A DNA stretch of 64,000 bases from Schumannella soli (GCF_006517435.1 NZ_VHQG01000002.1:1072799-1136798); one strand, 5' to 3'; counted from the stretch's first letter, positions 43,365-53,322 are shown. Notes: a model not told the origin generated them from the letters alone. Numbers and translations are program-made.

Positions 43365-43996
43365 CAGCGCCGCCACACGGAGACGAGATAGCTGTCGGGC
43401 GAGATCGCGGCGGCGAGACGCGCGCGATCCGACGGCGCCTCGCTGAGCGGCTCGGCCGCCGGCGTGATGCGGCAGCCCACCGCATCCAACTCGACCTGCC
43501 ACCACTGCGCGCCCGTGGCCACCGACAGCACGGCGCCCTCGGCGACGACGAGGTCGCTCGGGGCCTCGGTCCAGACACCCCCGAGGCCGCGGAATCCGCC
43601 CACCAGAGCGAGTTCGCTGCCTGCGCCGGGCCACGCCAGCGGATCGTCGGATGCCAGGAGCTCGCCGATACGATCGGTGTCGAGGGCGAGCGCCGCCCCG
43701 GCCACGTCCCGCGGCAGCTCGGCCGCCGCGCCGCGCGCCGCGCGTCGGAACGCAGGGATGCCGCTGCGCCAGGCCGAGACCGCGCCGATCGCGCGAAGCG
43801 CAGGCTCCGTCGCCGCCTCGTCGCCCCCGATCGCGCGCAGCCTCGCGAGACCGGACGCCGCCGACTCCGTGTACCGGCCCGGATCACCGCCCCACCCGGC
43901 GACGCGCTCCACCGTCGCGGTCAGCAGCGGCGGCAGCTCCACCGCCGTCGGCCGCCGCAGCTGCGCGTTCGCCGCCATCCCCGCGCGCTGCATCAT
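43364..43996 (-). CDS. Unknown protein of the MoxR/vWA operon
   Basis: 210 residues without a recognised family. The N-terminal 100 residues are Ala/Arg-rich and helical; the C-terminal half reads as beta strands (ELALVGGFRGLGGVW, DLVVAEGAVLSVATG, QWWQVELDAVGC, SYLVSVWRR). No signal peptide, membrane helix or catalytic motif is seen. ATG 43996 overlaps the MoxR stop (ATGA) and its own stop overlaps the vWA-peptidase start, so it lies between the two core components and is made in fixed ratio with them. Homologues may be limited to this operon type. Confidence 0.65.
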   Translation of the reverse strand: MMQRAGMAANAQLRRPTAVELPPLLTATVERVAGWGGDPGRYTESAASGLARLRAIGGDEAATEPALRAIGAVSAWRSGIPAFRRAARGAAAELPRDVAGAALALDTDRIGELLASDDPLAWPGAGSELALVGGFRGLGGVWTEAPSDLVVAEGAVLSVATGAQWWQVELDAVGCRITPAAEPLSEAPSDRARLAAAISPDSYLVSVWRR

Positions 43997-45561
43997 CGGC
44001 CGGTCGACTCCAGCCAGCGCAGGTAGTTCGTGTAGCGCTGGTGCAGGTACTTCAGGGCGAGCAGCTCGTCGTAGTGCCGACCGTAGAGCTTGCGGGTCGC
44101 CGCGATCGCGCCGATCGCCGACTCGACGGCCGTGATGCGGCGCGAGGTCTCGAGCGCATCCAGGCCCTCGAGCCCACCCGACGCCTGCGCGAGCAGCGCG
44201 CCGACGGGATCGTCGCGGTCGAGGCCCAGCGCCCGGAACTGCTCACCCGACTGGCGCCACAGATCGCGCAGCCAGGCCACCGCATCCGTCGCCAGCTCGC
44301 GGTCGAGCTCGCCCTCGAACCGCGGATGCGTCGGGTTCGGCAGCAGCTTGCCCCGCAGCACGAACGGCAGCACCGCCGCCACGTCGTCGAGCCCGACCGC
44401 GCCGACGCCGCGGAACCAGGCCATCGCCTTGGCGTAGAGGATCAGCGTCTGCAGCGCGCGCACCGAGATGCTGTTGACCGTCTGCGCGCCGAGATCGACC
44501 TCGAGGTCGGCGCCGCCGTTGCTCTCGATCGCCTCGGAGACGCTCGCTCCCCCGGTCGCCACGGTGTCCTTGGTGCGGTACTCGAAGGCGCGGCCGCCGT
44601 GCTGCACGAACTCGAAGTGGCTCGTGAAGAACTCCAGACGGCGTTGTACGTCGGCCGGGAGCGGCACGGCGCGGATCTCTGCCGCCATGCGGGTGCGCCG
44701 GTCGGCGTCGAACCGCAGCTCGACGGGCACGTGATCCTCGGGGCGCTCCCCCGCCTCGACGCGCGACACCAGCTCGCCGAAGAAGCGGCTGTTGAAGCCG
44801 AGCGCCGCGACCGTGACGTCCATGCGATCCCGCAGCGCCTGGATCACCGGGAAGGTGCCGCCGCCGGCGTCGTCGTTCGCCGTGAAGTACCAGGCGTCGA
44901 CGCCCGACTCCCCCGCCGTGCGCAGCTGCTGGTCGTAGCTCTCGACGTAGCCCTCGGCGACCATCGTCAGCAGCGCCGACTGGGTCTTCGTCGGGATGCG
45001 GTTGTACTCGTCGACGATCTTCACCGGTCGGGCGAGCCAGCCGCGCCAGGCGACACGCACCGCATCCAGGCTGTCGGCCTCGACCAGGTCGCGCGGAAGC
45101 GGAGCGCCGACGAGATCGCTCACGGTCAGCTGCGGCTGCCCCTGCACGACCGAGGTGCGCACCACGGTCGGCTCGTCGCCGGCCAGCACGCCCATCAGTA
45201 CGGCCAGCGTCGTCTTGCCACGACCGGGTCCGCCGATGAGCAGGCAGCGCCCGCCGACCGCGAAGGTGAGCAGCGGCAGCAGCACGTTCGACGAGTAGGA
45301 CTGGTCGGTGGCCAGCTCGAGTCGCGCCCCGGCATCGCCGAGCTCGAAGCTCAGCGGGGCGTCACGGGAGAACTCGACGTCGTAGAAGGGCGAGATCACG
45401 GCGCGGTTGACGAGCCAGAAGTAGGCCTGGCGCAGCCGTTCGTCGAGGGGCGGGTCGACCGGCGCGGTGGACGCGAACAGGTCGTCGGCCGTGAGCTCGG
45501 CTCCGGCGTCGGCACCGCTGCGGGTGGGCGAAGACGAGATGTGGCTCCACCGGTCGCTCAT
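43993..45561 (-). CDS. MoxR-like AAA+ ATPase
   Basis: 522-residue AAA+ ATPase. Walker A is GGPGRGKTT (110-118), Walker B VKIVDEYNR (180-188, the MoxR-type DExNR), sensor 1 TAND (227-230) and an arginine-finger-like ALRDRMD (242-248). N-terminal 90 residues and the C-terminal 170 residues are extra to the usual 320-350-residue MoxR core. MoxR ATPases act as chaperones that, with vWA proteins, activate or mature other proteins. First gene of a five-gene coupled operon; ATG 45561 lies 6 bases after TAGAGT (45568-45573), a -10 giving a leaderless start. Confidence 0.85.
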   Translation of the reverse strand: MSDRWSHISSSPTRSGADAGAELTADDLFASTAPVDPPLDERLRQAYFWLVNRAVISPFYDVEFSRDAPLSFELGDAGARLELATDQSYSSNVLLPLLTFAVGGRCLLIGGPGRGKTTLAVLMGVLAGDEPTVVRTSVVQGQPQLTVSDLVGAPLPRDLVEADSLDAVRVAWRGWLARPVKIVDEYNRIPTKTQSALLTMVAEGYVESYDQQLRTAGESGVDAWYFTANDDAGGGTFPVIQALRDRMDVTVAALGFNSRFFGELVSRVEAGERPEDHVPVELRFDADRRTRMAAEIRAVPLPADVQRRLEFFTSHFEFVQHGGRAFEYRTKDTVATGGASVSEAIESNGGADLEVDLGAQTVNSISVRALQTLILYAKAMAWFRGVGAVGLDDVAAVLPFVLRGKLLPNPTHPRFEGELDRELATDAVAWLRDLWRQSGEQFRALGLDRDDPVGALLAQASGGLEGLDALETSRRITAVESAIGAIAATRKLYGRHYDELLALKYLHQRYTNYLRWLESTGR

Positions 45562-45567
45562 GTCGCC

Positions 45568-45573
45568 ACTCTA
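45568..45573 (-). promoter_or_regulatory. -10 element of the MoxR/vWA operon
   Basis: TAGAGT on the minus strand, 6 bases before the MoxR ATG. Upstream, GATGTCGATG resembles the TTGTCRGTG half of the damage promoter, but the distance to the -10 is 11 rather than 8 bases, so damage control is not claimed. Confidence 0.5.
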
Positions 45574-45676
45574 TTGCGAGCCGCCATCGACATCCGGGCG
45601 CCCCTCAGCCCTCACGACGGCGGCCGCCGACCCGGGAGGGGTCGACGGCCGCTGCTCGCTGCGTTTCCGGAGTGGA

Positions 45677-46861
45677 TCACTCGTAGCTGACGGTGACCTT
45701 GTCGCCCGAGACCTTGATCGTGCCGAAGAGGTAGAAGGTGTCGGTGGACGTGCGCGGCGTGTAGGGGCTGCTCGAGCTGTAGCGCTGCTGGTACGTCGCC
45801 GTCGCCTTGCCGCCGTCGCCTGTGAAGCGCAGCGTGCTCCCGTTCTGGATCTTGATCGTCGGGTAGCTGTCGACCTTCCAGCTGAGACCCTGCACGTCGC
45901 CGTAGGCGTAGGTGTAGAACGGGCAGCCGCTGGGGCGCGCCTCGGTACTGGCGGCGCACTTGTCGATGTTCGCGTTGATCTGCTTCTCGACCTCCTTCTG
46001 GAGCGCGGCCGTCGGCTGGATGTCGATGCTCGCCGCTCCATCGGAGCCGTAGGCGCCGACGACGACCTTCGCGTTGTCGGCCTCGAGCCACTTGTTCGAG
46101 TCGGGCGTGCCGATGTCGTACACGCCGGGGTAGGCCAGGATGCTGAGGTAGCCCCCGGCCTTGCGCGAGACCGCCACGTCGACGCCGTTGACCGACACCG
46201 AGTCGGCGCCGCTCGCGCTCACGCTGATCGGGTAGGCGATCGACTTGTCGACGACCCACTTGTCGAAGAAGACCGCCTGCTTGCCGGCGCGGGCGAGCTG
46301 CAGGCTGATCGACTGCTTGTGGCCGTCGACCGAGAACGTGACTCGCGTGTATCCGGTGGAGCCGACGCTGCCGACCTGCACGTCGGAGATGCGGTTCTCG
46401 GCCTTCGCGAGCACCTCCTTGCTCTCGAGCAGGGTGGCGTCGTCGCGGCTGGTGCTCTCGGGCTCGGCCATCTTGGTGGCCTTCGCGAGGTCTCCGGAGG
46501 CGATCGCGTTCATGTACTCGCGGGCGACCGACTGCGGCGAGAAGAACGTCGATCCGACGATGTTGAGTCCGACCGCTCCGACGATGACGGCGCCGAGCAC
46601 GATGCCGCCGATGACGATGCCGCGGGCAAGGCCCGACATGCCGGGGGTCGCGTTCGGGTAGCCGGGGTGGCGCGGTGCGGCGGGCTTCGACGGCTGCGCG
46701 GGAGCGCCGGCATAGGCCTGCTGCGGAGCGCCGTACGGAGTCGTGTTCGGCGCGGCCGCGCCGGGCTGCGCGCCGTTCGGCTGCCCGGGCTGCTGCGGCG
46801 ACCCGTAGCCGAAGCCGCCCTGGGGCTGCTGAGGGGTGTTCGGATCGTAGGGCGTCGACAT
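45677..46861 (-). CDS. Membrane-anchored protein with Pro/Gln-rich cytoplasmic N-terminus, unknown
   Basis: 394 residues. The first 75 are Pro/Gln/Gly/Ala-rich and disordered; one helix (about residues 80-104) is followed by an extracytoplasmic part of about 290 residues made of repeated beta-rich segments, beginning SPQSVAREYMNAIASGDLAKA, a pattern seen in TcaA/DUF4878-like proteins. Two cysteines in DKCAASTEARPSGCPFY could form a disulfide. ATG 46861 has a GGAG ribosome site; a -10 (TAGGGT) may lie at 46944-46949. Function unknown; a cell-envelope sensor or assembly role would fit the layout. It lies between uvrB and the MoxR operon and has its own likely promoter. Confidence 0.78.
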   Translation of the reverse strand: MSTPYDPNTPQQPQGGFGYGSPQQPGQPNGAQPGAAAPNTTPYGAPQQAYAGAPAQPSKPAAPRHPGYPNATPGMSGLARGIVIGGIVLGAVIVGAVGLNIVGSTFFSPQSVAREYMNAIASGDLAKATKMAEPESTSRDDATLLESKEVLAKAENRISDVQVGSVGSTGYTRVTFSVDGHKQSISLQLARAGKQAVFFDKWVVDKSIAYPISVSASGADSVSVNGVDVAVSRKAGGYLSILAYPGVYDIGTPDSNKWLEADNAKVVVGAYGSDGAASIDIQPTAALQKEVEKQINANIDKCAASTEARPSGCPFYTYAYGDVQGLSWKVDSYPTIKIQNGSTLRFTGDGGKATATYQQRYSSSSPYTPRTSTDTFYLFGTIKVSGDKVTVSYE

Positions 46862-47038
46862 GGGATGTGCTCCGTGCTCGTCAGGTGTCGTGAGTGTCGT
46901 GACGTGGTGTCAGCGTCGTCGGTCCGGTGAGGGACTCCGCATCACCCTACGGGGAACCCGAAGGTGATTCGACGTCGTGTCACGACCATGGTGCTCCGCT
47001 GCGCGGTGGTCCGCGATGGAGACGACTCCCCATGCGGG

Positions 47039-49105
47039 TCAGCGCACGTGCCCCGCGGCCTCCATCTGACGCAGCTCCTTCTTGAGATCGGAGAGCTCGT
47101 CACGCAGGCGCCCCGCCAGCTCGAACTTGAGCTCGTCGGCCGCCGCCAGCATCTGGCTGTTGAGGTCGGCGATGATCGCCTCCAGCTCGTTCGCGCCCTT
47201 CGCGGCGAGGCCCTCACGGCGCAGGTTCGGTGTCGCGGCGCGCTTGCCGGGGTCGCGACCCGAGAGCAGCTTGGCGGTGTCGGCGCCTTCGCGGGCCAGC
47301 ACGTCGGTGATGTCGGCGATGCGCTTGCGCAGTGCGGTCGGCTCGATGCCGTTCTCGGTGTTGTACGCGATCTGCTTCTCGCGGCGGCGCTCGGTCTCCT
47401 CGATCGCGGAGGCCATCGAGTCGGTGATGTTGTCGGCGTACATGTGCACCTCACCCGAGACGTTGCGGGCGGCACGGCCGATCGTCTGGATGAGCGAGGT
47501 CGAGCTGCGCAGGAACCCCTCCTTGTCGGCGTCGAGGATCGCCACGAGCGACACTTCGGGCAGGTCGAGGCCCTCGCGCAGCAGGTTGATGCCGACGAGC
47601 ACGTCGTAGACGCCGGCGCGCAGCTCGGTGAGCAGCTCGACACGACGCAGGGTGTCGACGTCGCTGTGCAGGTAGCGCACCTGCACCCCCGCCTCGCTGA
47701 GGAAGTCGGTGAGCTCCTCGGCCATCTTCTTCGTCAGCGTCGTGACCAGCACGCGTTCGTCACGCTCGACGCGGGTGCGGATCTCTTCGAGCAGGTCGTC
47801 GATCTGCCCCTTCGACGGCTTGACCACGATCTGCGGGTCGACGAGTCCGGTCGGGCGGATGATCTGCTCGACGATGCCGTCGGCGACGCCCATCTCGTAG
47901 CGGCCCGGCGTGGCCGACAGGTAGACCTTCTGACCGACGCGATCGAGGAACTCCTCCCAGCGCAGCGGCCGGTTGTCGAGAGCGCTCGGCAGGCGGAATC
48001 CGTGCTCGACCAGGGTGCGCTTGCGGCTCGCATCGCCCTCGTACATCGCGCCGATCTGCGGCACGGTCACGTGCGACTCGTCGATCACGACGAGGAAGTC
48101 GTCGGGGAAGTAGTCGAGCAGCGTGTTCGGCGGCTGGCCGGCGACGCGGCCGTCCATGTGGCGGGAGTAGTTCTCGATGCCGTTGCAGAAGCCGATCTGC
48201 TCCATCATCTCGAGGTCGAAGGTCGTGCGCATGCGCAGACGCTGGGCCTCGAGCAGCTTGCCCTGCCGCTCGAGCTCGGGCAGTCGCTCGCCCAGCTCGC
48301 TCTTGATCGTGCCGATCGCCTTGTGCATGGTCTCGGGGCTCGCCGCATAGTGCGTGGCCGGGAAGATCGAGATGGCGTCCATCTTGCGGATCACCTCGCC
48401 GGTCAGCGCGTGCAGCTCGTAGAGCGCCTCGATCTCGTCACCGAACATCTCGATGCGCAGCGCGTGCTCTTCGTACATCGGGATGATCTCGATCGTGTCG
48501 CCGCGCACGCGGAATATGCCGCGCGAGAAGTCGATGTCGTTGCGCTCGTACTGCATTCCGACGAACTGGCGGATGAGCCGGTCGCGCGACACGCGATCGC
48601 CCACCTGCACGGCGACCATCGCGTCCAGGTACTCCTCGGCGGCGCCGAGGCCGTAGATGCAGGAGACCGTCGAGACGACGACCACGTCGCGCCGGGAGAG
48701 GAGCGAGTTCGTCGTGGAGTGACGCAGGCGCTCGACCTCGGCGTTGACCGAGGAGTCCTTCTCGATGAAGGTGTCCGTCTGCGGCACGTAGGCCTCGGGC
48801 TGGTAGTAGTCGTAGTAGCTGACGAAGTACTCGACCGCGTTGTTCGGCAGCAGGTCGCGGAACTCGTTCGCGAGCTGCGCCGCGAGGGTCTTGTTGTGCG
48901 CGAGCACGAGGGTCGGACGCTGCACCTGCTCGATCAGCCAGGCGGTCGTCGCCGACTTGCCGGTTCCGGTCGCGCCGAGCAGCACGATGTCGGTCTCACC
49001 CGCGTTGATGCGCCCCGCCAGCTGCTTGATCGCGGTCGGCTGGTCTCCGCTCGGCTGGTACTCCGAGATGACCTCGAAGGGGCGGACGGAGCGGGTCGGT
49101 TCCAT
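47039..49105 (-). CDS. uvrB: Excinuclease ABC subunit UvrB
   Basis: 688-residue UvrB, the helicase-like damage verifier of excision repair. Walker A GATGTGKS (44-51), the DNA-clamping beta-hairpin [12 protein letters not shown], the DESH box in VIDESHVT, helicase motif VI with QTIGRAARN, and a C-terminal UVR helix ([16 protein letters not shown]) are present. ATG 49105 lies 6 bases after TAGGCT, part of a RecA-NDp-type promoter, so it should be co-induced with uvrA and polA. Confidence 0.97.
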   Translation of the reverse strand: MEPTRSVRPFEVISEYQPSGDQPTAIKQLAGRINAGETDIVLLGATGTGKSATTAWLIEQVQRPTLVLAHNKTLAAQLANEFRDLLPNNAVEYFVSYYDYYQPEAYVPQTDTFIEKDSSVNAEVERLRHSTTNSLLSRRDVVVVSTVSCIYGLGAAEEYLDAMVAVQVGDRVSRDRLIRQFVGMQYERNDIDFSRGIFRVRGDTIEIIPMYEEHALRIEMFGDEIEALYELHALTGEVIRKMDAISIFPATHYAASPETMHKAIGTIKSELGERLPELERQGKLLEAQRLRMRTTFDLEMMEQIGFCNGIENYSRHMDGRVAGQPPNTLLDYFPDDFLVVIDESHVTVPQIGAMYEGDASRKRTLVEHGFRLPSALDNRPLRWEEFLDRVGQKVYLSATPGRYEMGVADGIVEQIIRPTGLVDPQIVVKPSKGQIDDLLEEIRTRVERDERVLVTTLTKKMAEELTDFLSEAGVQVRYLHSDVDTLRRVELLTELRAGVYDVLVGINLLREGLDLPEVSLVAILDADKEGFLRSSTSLIQTIGRAARNVSGEVHMYADNITDSMASAIEETERRREKQIAYNTENGIEPTALRKRIADITDVLAREGADTAKLLSGRDPGKRAATPNLRREGLAAKGANELEAIIADLNSQMLAAADELKFELAGRLRDELSDLKKELRQMEAAGHVR

Positions 49106-49111
49106 GGCTCC

Positions 49112-49134
49112 AGCCTAGGGACGACCACCGACAC
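49112..49134 (-). promoter_or_regulatory. uvrB promoter, RecA-NDp (PafBC) type
   Basis: On the minus strand GTGTCGGTG (49134-49126), 8 bases, TAGGCT (49117-49112), then 6 bases to the ATG. Same spacing and nearly the same bases as at uvrA and polA. Confidence 0.8.
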
Positions 49135-49187
49135 GCGCTGGCGCGCCCAGCCCGCACGCAGAGCGGACGCATCGCCGGAGGCGGGGA

Positions 49188-49787
49188 TCAGCCCCGGTGC
49201 GCCGCCCACCACGAGTCGACCTGCGCCAGCGTCTGCTCGAGCGTGCCCGACGCGTCGATCACCGCCGTCGCGACCGCCCGGCGATCCTCGTCGCTCGCCT
49301 GGGCGGCGATGCGGCGCTCCGCCTCGGCACGATCCATGCCGCGCAGCTCGACCATGCGGCGGATGCGCTCCTCGGCGGGCGCGTGCACGACGATGACCTC
49401 GTCGAAGCCGTGATCGCGGCCGCGCGATTCGACCAGCAGCGGCACGTCGTTCACGACGACCGCATCCGGATCGGCCGCCAGCGCCGCATCCCGCAGCGCC
49501 CGCGTGCGCTCGCGGATCGCGGGATGCGTGATGCCCTCGAGCGCGACGCGCTTCGCCGGGTCGCGGAAGACGATCGCGCCGAGCGCCGGACGGATGAGGC
49601 GGCCGTCCGCATCCACCACCTCGGGCCCGAACTCCTCGACGATGCGGTCGAGACCCGCGGTGCCGGGCTCGACCACCTCGCGGGCGACGACGTCGGCGTC
49701 GATGATGACGGCGCCGTGCTCCGCCAGCCGCTGCGCGACCGCGCTCTTGCCCGCCGCGATGCCCCCGGTCAGTCCGATCCAGCTCAC
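49188..49787 (-). CDS. coaE: Dephospho-CoA kinase
   Basis: 199-residue P-loop kinase for the last step of CoA synthesis (phosphorylates the 3'-OH of dephospho-CoA). P-loop GGIAAGKS (8-15), IIDADVVAREVVEPG and NDVPLLVES are characteristic. Length matches single-domain CoaE; mycobacterial CoaE has an added C-terminal domain that is missing here. GTG 49787 lies 6 bases after TAGGCT (49794-49799), a -10 for a leaderless start. Confidence 0.94.
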   Translation of the reverse strand: MSWIGLTGGIAAGKSAVAQRLAEHGAVIIDADVVAREVVEPGTAGLDRIVEEFGPEVVDADGRLIRPALGAIVFRDPAKRVALEGITHPAIRERTRALRDAALAADPDAVVVNDVPLLVESRGRDHGFDEVIVVHAPAEERIRRMVELRGMDRAEAERRIAAQASDEDRRAVATAVIDASGTLEQTLAQVDSWWAAHRG

Positions 49788-49847
49788 CGATCCAGCCTAG
49801 GCGCTGTCGCGGCAGGCGCCCCGACTCCCGACATGCGGCTCAACGCC

Positions 49848-49885
49848 GGAAGCCGGCCAGCACCCGAAGGTGCTGACCGGCTTCC
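49848..49885 (-). terminator. Terminator after rpsA
   Basis: A 17-bp stem (49848-49864 with 49869-49885) with one mismatch and a CGAA loop, 37 bases past the rpsA stop and before coaE. Confidence 0.82.
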
Positions 49886-49921
49886 GAAGAGATCTCGGTC
49901 TCACGACCGATCAGGCTGCGA

Positions 49922-51382
49922 TCAGGCGTTGCCCGACAGCTTCTCGCGCAGAGCCGCGAGCGACTCGTCGTCGGCGAGGGTGCCGCTGCCGCTGTCGCTG
50001 GAGTAGCTCGACGACGTGCTCGGGAGGAAGTCGTCGTTGTCGCCAGCAGCCTCGGCCGCGAGGATCTGCGCCTTGTGCGCCTCCCAGCGGGTCTGAGCGG
50101 CGGCGTACTCGCCCTCCCAGGCCTCGCGCTGGGCCTCGAAGCCCTCGAGCCACTCGCCCGTCTCCGGGTCGAAGCCCTCGGGGTACTTGTAGTTGCCCTG
50201 CTCGTCGTACTCGGTGACCATGCCGTACAGCGCGGCCAGGCCCGAGTCGAACTCGGCCGAGTTGGGGTCGATGCCCTCGTTGGCCTGCTTGAGCGACAGC
50301 GAGATGCGGCGACGGTCGAGGTCGATGTCGATGACCTTGACGAAGACCTCGTCGCCGACCGACACGACCTGCTCGGCGAGCTCGACGTGCTTGGTCGAGA
50401 GCTCCGAGATGTGCACGAGGCCCTCGATGCCGTCGGCCACGCGCACGAAGGCGCCGAAGGGGACGAGCTTGGTGACCTTGCCCGGCGCGATCTGACCGAT
50501 CGCGTGGGTGCGGGCGAAGACCTGCCACGGGTCCTCCTGGGTCGCCTTGAGCGACAGCGACACGCGCTCGCGCTCCAGGTCGACCTCGAGGATCTCGACG
50601 GTGACCTCCTGGCCGACCTCGACGACCTCGCTGGCGTGCTCGATGTGCTTCCAGCTGAGCTCGGAGACGTGCACGAGGCCGTCCACGCCGCCCAGGTCGA
50701 CGAACGCGCCGAAGTTGACGATCGACGAGACGACGCCCTTGCGGACCTGGCCCTTCGAGAGGTTGTTGAGGAAGGTCGAGCGCGACTCCGACTGGGTCTG
50801 CTCGAGCAGCGCACGGCGGCTCAGGACCACGTTGTTGCGGTTCTTGTCGAGCTCGAGGATCTTCGCCTCGATCTCCTGGCCGAGGTACGGCGTGAGGTCG
50901 CGGACGCGACGCAGCTCGATGAGCGAGGCGGGGAGGAAGCCGCGGAGGCCGATGTCGACGATGAGGCCGCCCTTGACGACCTCGATGACGGTGCCGGTGA
51001 CGACGCCGTCCGACTCCTTGATCTTCTCCACGTCGCCCCAGGCGCGCTCGTACTGCGCGCGCTTCTTCGACAGGATGAGGCGGCCTTCCTTGTCCTCCTT
51101 CTGGAGAACGAGGGCCTCGACGGTGTCGCCGACCTCGACGACCTCGTTGGGGTCGACGTCGTGCTTGATCGAGAGCTCGCGCGAGGGGATGACACCCTCG
51201 GTCTTGTAGCCGACGTCGAGGAGGACCTCGTCGCGGTCGATCTTGACGACGGTGCCCTCGATGAGGTCTCCGTCGTTGAAGAACTTCAGCGTCTTCTCGA
51301 CCGCGGCCAGGAAGTCGTCAGCGGATCCGATGTCGTTGATCGCGATCTGCTTGGGGGCCGAGGCGGTCGTAGCGGTAGTCAT
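49922..51382 (-). CDS. rpsA: 30S ribosomal protein S1
   Basis: 486-residue S1, which holds mRNA on the 30S subunit. Four S1 RNA-binding repeats are visible, starting near residues 38, 125, 211 and 298; repeats 3 and 4 have the strong pattern [20 protein letters not shown] and [21 protein letters not shown]. The C-terminal 110 residues are acidic and low in complexity, as in other actinobacteria. A long 5' region (about 140 bases) separates the promoter from the ATG and may serve autoregulation. Confidence 0.97.
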   Translation of the reverse strand: MTTATTASAPKQIAINDIGSADDFLAAVEKTLKFFNDGDLIEGTVVKIDRDEVLLDVGYKTEGVIPSRELSIKHDVDPNEVVEVGDTVEALVLQKEDKEGRLILSKKRAQYERAWGDVEKIKESDGVVTGTVIEVVKGGLIVDIGLRGFLPASLIELRRVRDLTPYLGQEIEAKILELDKNRNNVVLSRRALLEQTQSESRSTFLNNLSKGQVRKGVVSSIVNFGAFVDLGGVDGLVHVSELSWKHIEHASEVVEVGQEVTVEILEVDLERERVSLSLKATQEDPWQVFARTHAIGQIAPGKVTKLVPFGAFVRVADGIEGLVHISELSTKHVELAEQVVSVGDEVFVKVIDIDLDRRRISLSLKQANEGIDPNSAEFDSGLAALYGMVTEYDEQGNYKYPEGFDPETGEWLEGFEAQREAWEGEYAAAQTRWEAHKAQILAAEAAGDNDDFLPSTSSSYSSDSGSGTLADDESLAALREKLSGNA

Positions 51383-51531
51383 GTAGTGGTTGCTCCGTGG
51401 GGCGGATGCCCGGGGGTCATGTCAGGCCGGCGACGATGAACTCGGATGAGCTCGAGCACGATCTCGCAGGAGCGGGATCGGACCCTCCGCCGACGGCGCG
51501 CGGATGGGATGTCGCAGAGAAGCGACGGTCT

Positions 51532-51560
51532 AGCTTAGCCACAGGAAGGTAACCGTTCAA
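51532..51560 (-). promoter_or_regulatory. rpsA promoter
   Basis: TTGAAC (-35, 51560-51555) and TAAGCT (-10, 51537-51532) on the minus strand with an ideal 17-base spacer. The predicted leader is about 140 bases; the rest of the 225-base gap up to 51607 holds no gene. Confidence 0.72.
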
Positions 51561-51607
51561 CAACGCGGCCGATTCCCCCGCCGGCGGGCGCCGTCGAACC
51601 GCTCCGA

Positions 51608-53287
51608 TCAGTCGAGCAGGGCCGACTTCAGGGTATCGAGGCCGACGCCGCCGATGTTCAGCGCACGGGTGTGGAGGCGCTTCATGTCGAAGGCCGCGCC
51701 CTCGCGACGCCGGTACTCGTCGCGCAGCTGCTCCCAGATGCGCTGGCCGACCTTGTACGACGGCGCCTGCCCCGGCCAGCCGAGGTAGCGGTTCGTCTCG
51801 AAGCGCACGAACTCGTCGGGCATGTTGACGTTGGCGCGCAGGAAGGGGAAGGCGTCGTCGCCCGTCCAGACCCGGTCGCTTCCCGGCATCCGCTTCTCGA
51901 GGTGCACGCCGATGTCGAGCACGACGCGAGCGGCACGCATGCGCTGGCCGTCGAGCATGCCGAAGCGGTCGGCGGGCGCGTCGAGGTAGCCGAGGTCGGC
52001 CATGAGCCGCTCGGCGTAGAGCGCCCAGCCCTCGGCGTGGCCGGAGGTGCCGGCGAAGCGGCGCCAGGTGTTCAGCTCGGCCTTGTTGAAGGTGGCCTGC
52101 GCGATCTGTAGGTGATGGCCCGGGACGCCCTCGTGGTAGACGGTCGTCAGCTCACGCCAGGTGTCGAACTCGGTGACGCCCTCGGGCACGCTCCACCACA
52201 TCCGGCCCGGGCGCGAGAAGTCGTCGGAGGGTCCGGTGTAGTAGATGCCGCCCTCCTGCGTGGGCGCGATGCGACACTCGAGCGCGCGCATCTCCGGCGC
52301 GATGTCGAAGTGGGTGCGGCCGAGCTCCTCGATGGCGCGGTCGCTGGTCTCCTGCATCCAGCGCTGCAGCGCCTCGGTGCCGTGCAGCTTGCTGGCCGGA
52401 TCGGCGTCGAGGAAGGCGATGGCCTCGGCCACTCCCCCGCCGGCGACGATCTCGGCGGCGATCGACTCCTGCTCGGCGACCATGCGCGCGAGCTCCTCGA
52501 TGCCCCACTCGTAGGTCTCGTCGAGGTCGACCGTCGCGCCGAGGAAGTCGCGCGAGGCGAGCGCGTAGAGCTCGCGGCCGACGGCGTCCTTCTCGGGAGC
52601 GGCCGGAGCGAGCTCCTGCTCGAGGAACTCGGCGAGGCGGCCGTAGGCGGCGCTCGCGCCGGTGGCCGCCCCGGTCAGCTCCGTGCGCAGCGCTGACGGC
52701 AGTTCTGCGCCGCCAGCTGACGCCGATCCGGCAAACTGCGCGAAGAACCCGTCGGCCGCAGCGTGCTCACGCACCTGGGCGGCAACCTCGCGCACCTGGC
52801 GGATCGCGGGCACCACTCCCGTGCGCACGCCCTCGCGCAGAGTCGCGACGTAGCCGTCGACCGCCGCGGGCAGATTGCGCAGTCGGCGGGCGATGCCCTC
52901 CCAGTTCTCGGAGGTGGCTGTCGGCTCGAGGTCGAAGATCGCGCGCAGATCCTGCGGCGGCGACGCGATCACGTTGAGGTCGCGCAGCGGGAAGCCGGCC
53001 TCGTGCTTCTCGATCGCGAGGGTGAGCTCGCGGCTCAGGTCGAGCTGGGTGACGCGGTCGACCTCGTCGACGACGGGTGCGGCCTCGACCTCGGCGAGAG
53101 CGGCGCGGGTCGCGGCGACCGCGCGCTCGGCGCCCTCCGGCGAGTAGTCCGAGTACTCGCCCTCACGCCCCGGGCGACCGAGGTAGACGTGGAACTCGGG
53201 GAAGAGCTCGAGCTGGGTGTCGATCCATCGCTCGGCGACGGAGTCGAGTTCGGTGGACGCGCGGCCGGGCTGGGGATCATTCGCCAT
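51608..53287 (-). CDS. DUF885 family protein, putative metallopeptidase
   Basis: 559-residue DUF885 protein. It has the family zinc motif HEGVPGHHLQ (HExxxGHH) and downstream TSGHAEGWALYAERL with the third ligand Glu, and the late block ALNIGGVGLDTLKS. DUF885 members are soluble M3/M32-like peptidases of largely unknown substrate. ATG 53287 gives MANDPQPG; a longer reading covers the promoter region. A weak -10 (CAGGCT) lies 7 bases upstream. It stands alone between rpsA and ptsH. Confidence 0.88.
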   Translation of the reverse strand: MANDPQPGRASTELDSVAERWIDTQLELFPEFHVYLGRPGREGEYSDYSPEGAERAVAATRAALAEVEAAPVVDEVDRVTQLDLSRELTLAIEKHEAGFPLRDLNVIASPPQDLRAIFDLEPTATSENWEGIARRLRNLPAAVDGYVATLREGVRTGVVPAIRQVREVAAQVREHAAADGFFAQFAGSASAGGAELPSALRTELTGAATGASAAYGRLAEFLEQELAPAAPEKDAVGRELYALASRDFLGATVDLDETYEWGIEELARMVAEQESIAAEIVAGGGVAEAIAFLDADPASKLHGTEALQRWMQETSDRAIEELGRTHFDIAPEMRALECRIAPTQEGGIYYTGPSDDFSRPGRMWWSVPEGVTEFDTWRELTTVYHEGVPGHHLQIAQATFNKAELNTWRRFAGTSGHAEGWALYAERLMADLGYLDAPADRFGMLDGQRMRAARVVLDIGVHLEKRMPGSDRVWTGDDAFPFLRANVNMPDEFVRFETNRYLGWPGQAPSYKVGQRIWEQLRDEYRRREGAAFDMKRLHTRALNIGGVGLDTLKSALLD

Positions 53288-53322
53288 GCTCCCCAGCCTG
53301 GCACACGCCTCCGACGGAGCGT

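Noticed and set aside
41001-43391. Long plus-strand frames opposite the vWA-peptidase gene
   Set aside because: The minus-strand gene has intact HExxH and vWA motifs and overlapping neighbours; the plus frames show only repetitive Arg/Ala sequence.
45568-45595. A PafBC-type damage promoter for the MoxR operon
   Set aside because: GATGTCGATG is present, but it lies 11 rather than 8 bases from the -10 and has mismatches, so it is left as a resemblance only.
53295-53317. A PafBC-type promoter for the DUF885 gene
   Set aside because: CCGTCGGAG-N8-CAGGCT has the right spacing but mismatches in both halves, including the first T of the -10.
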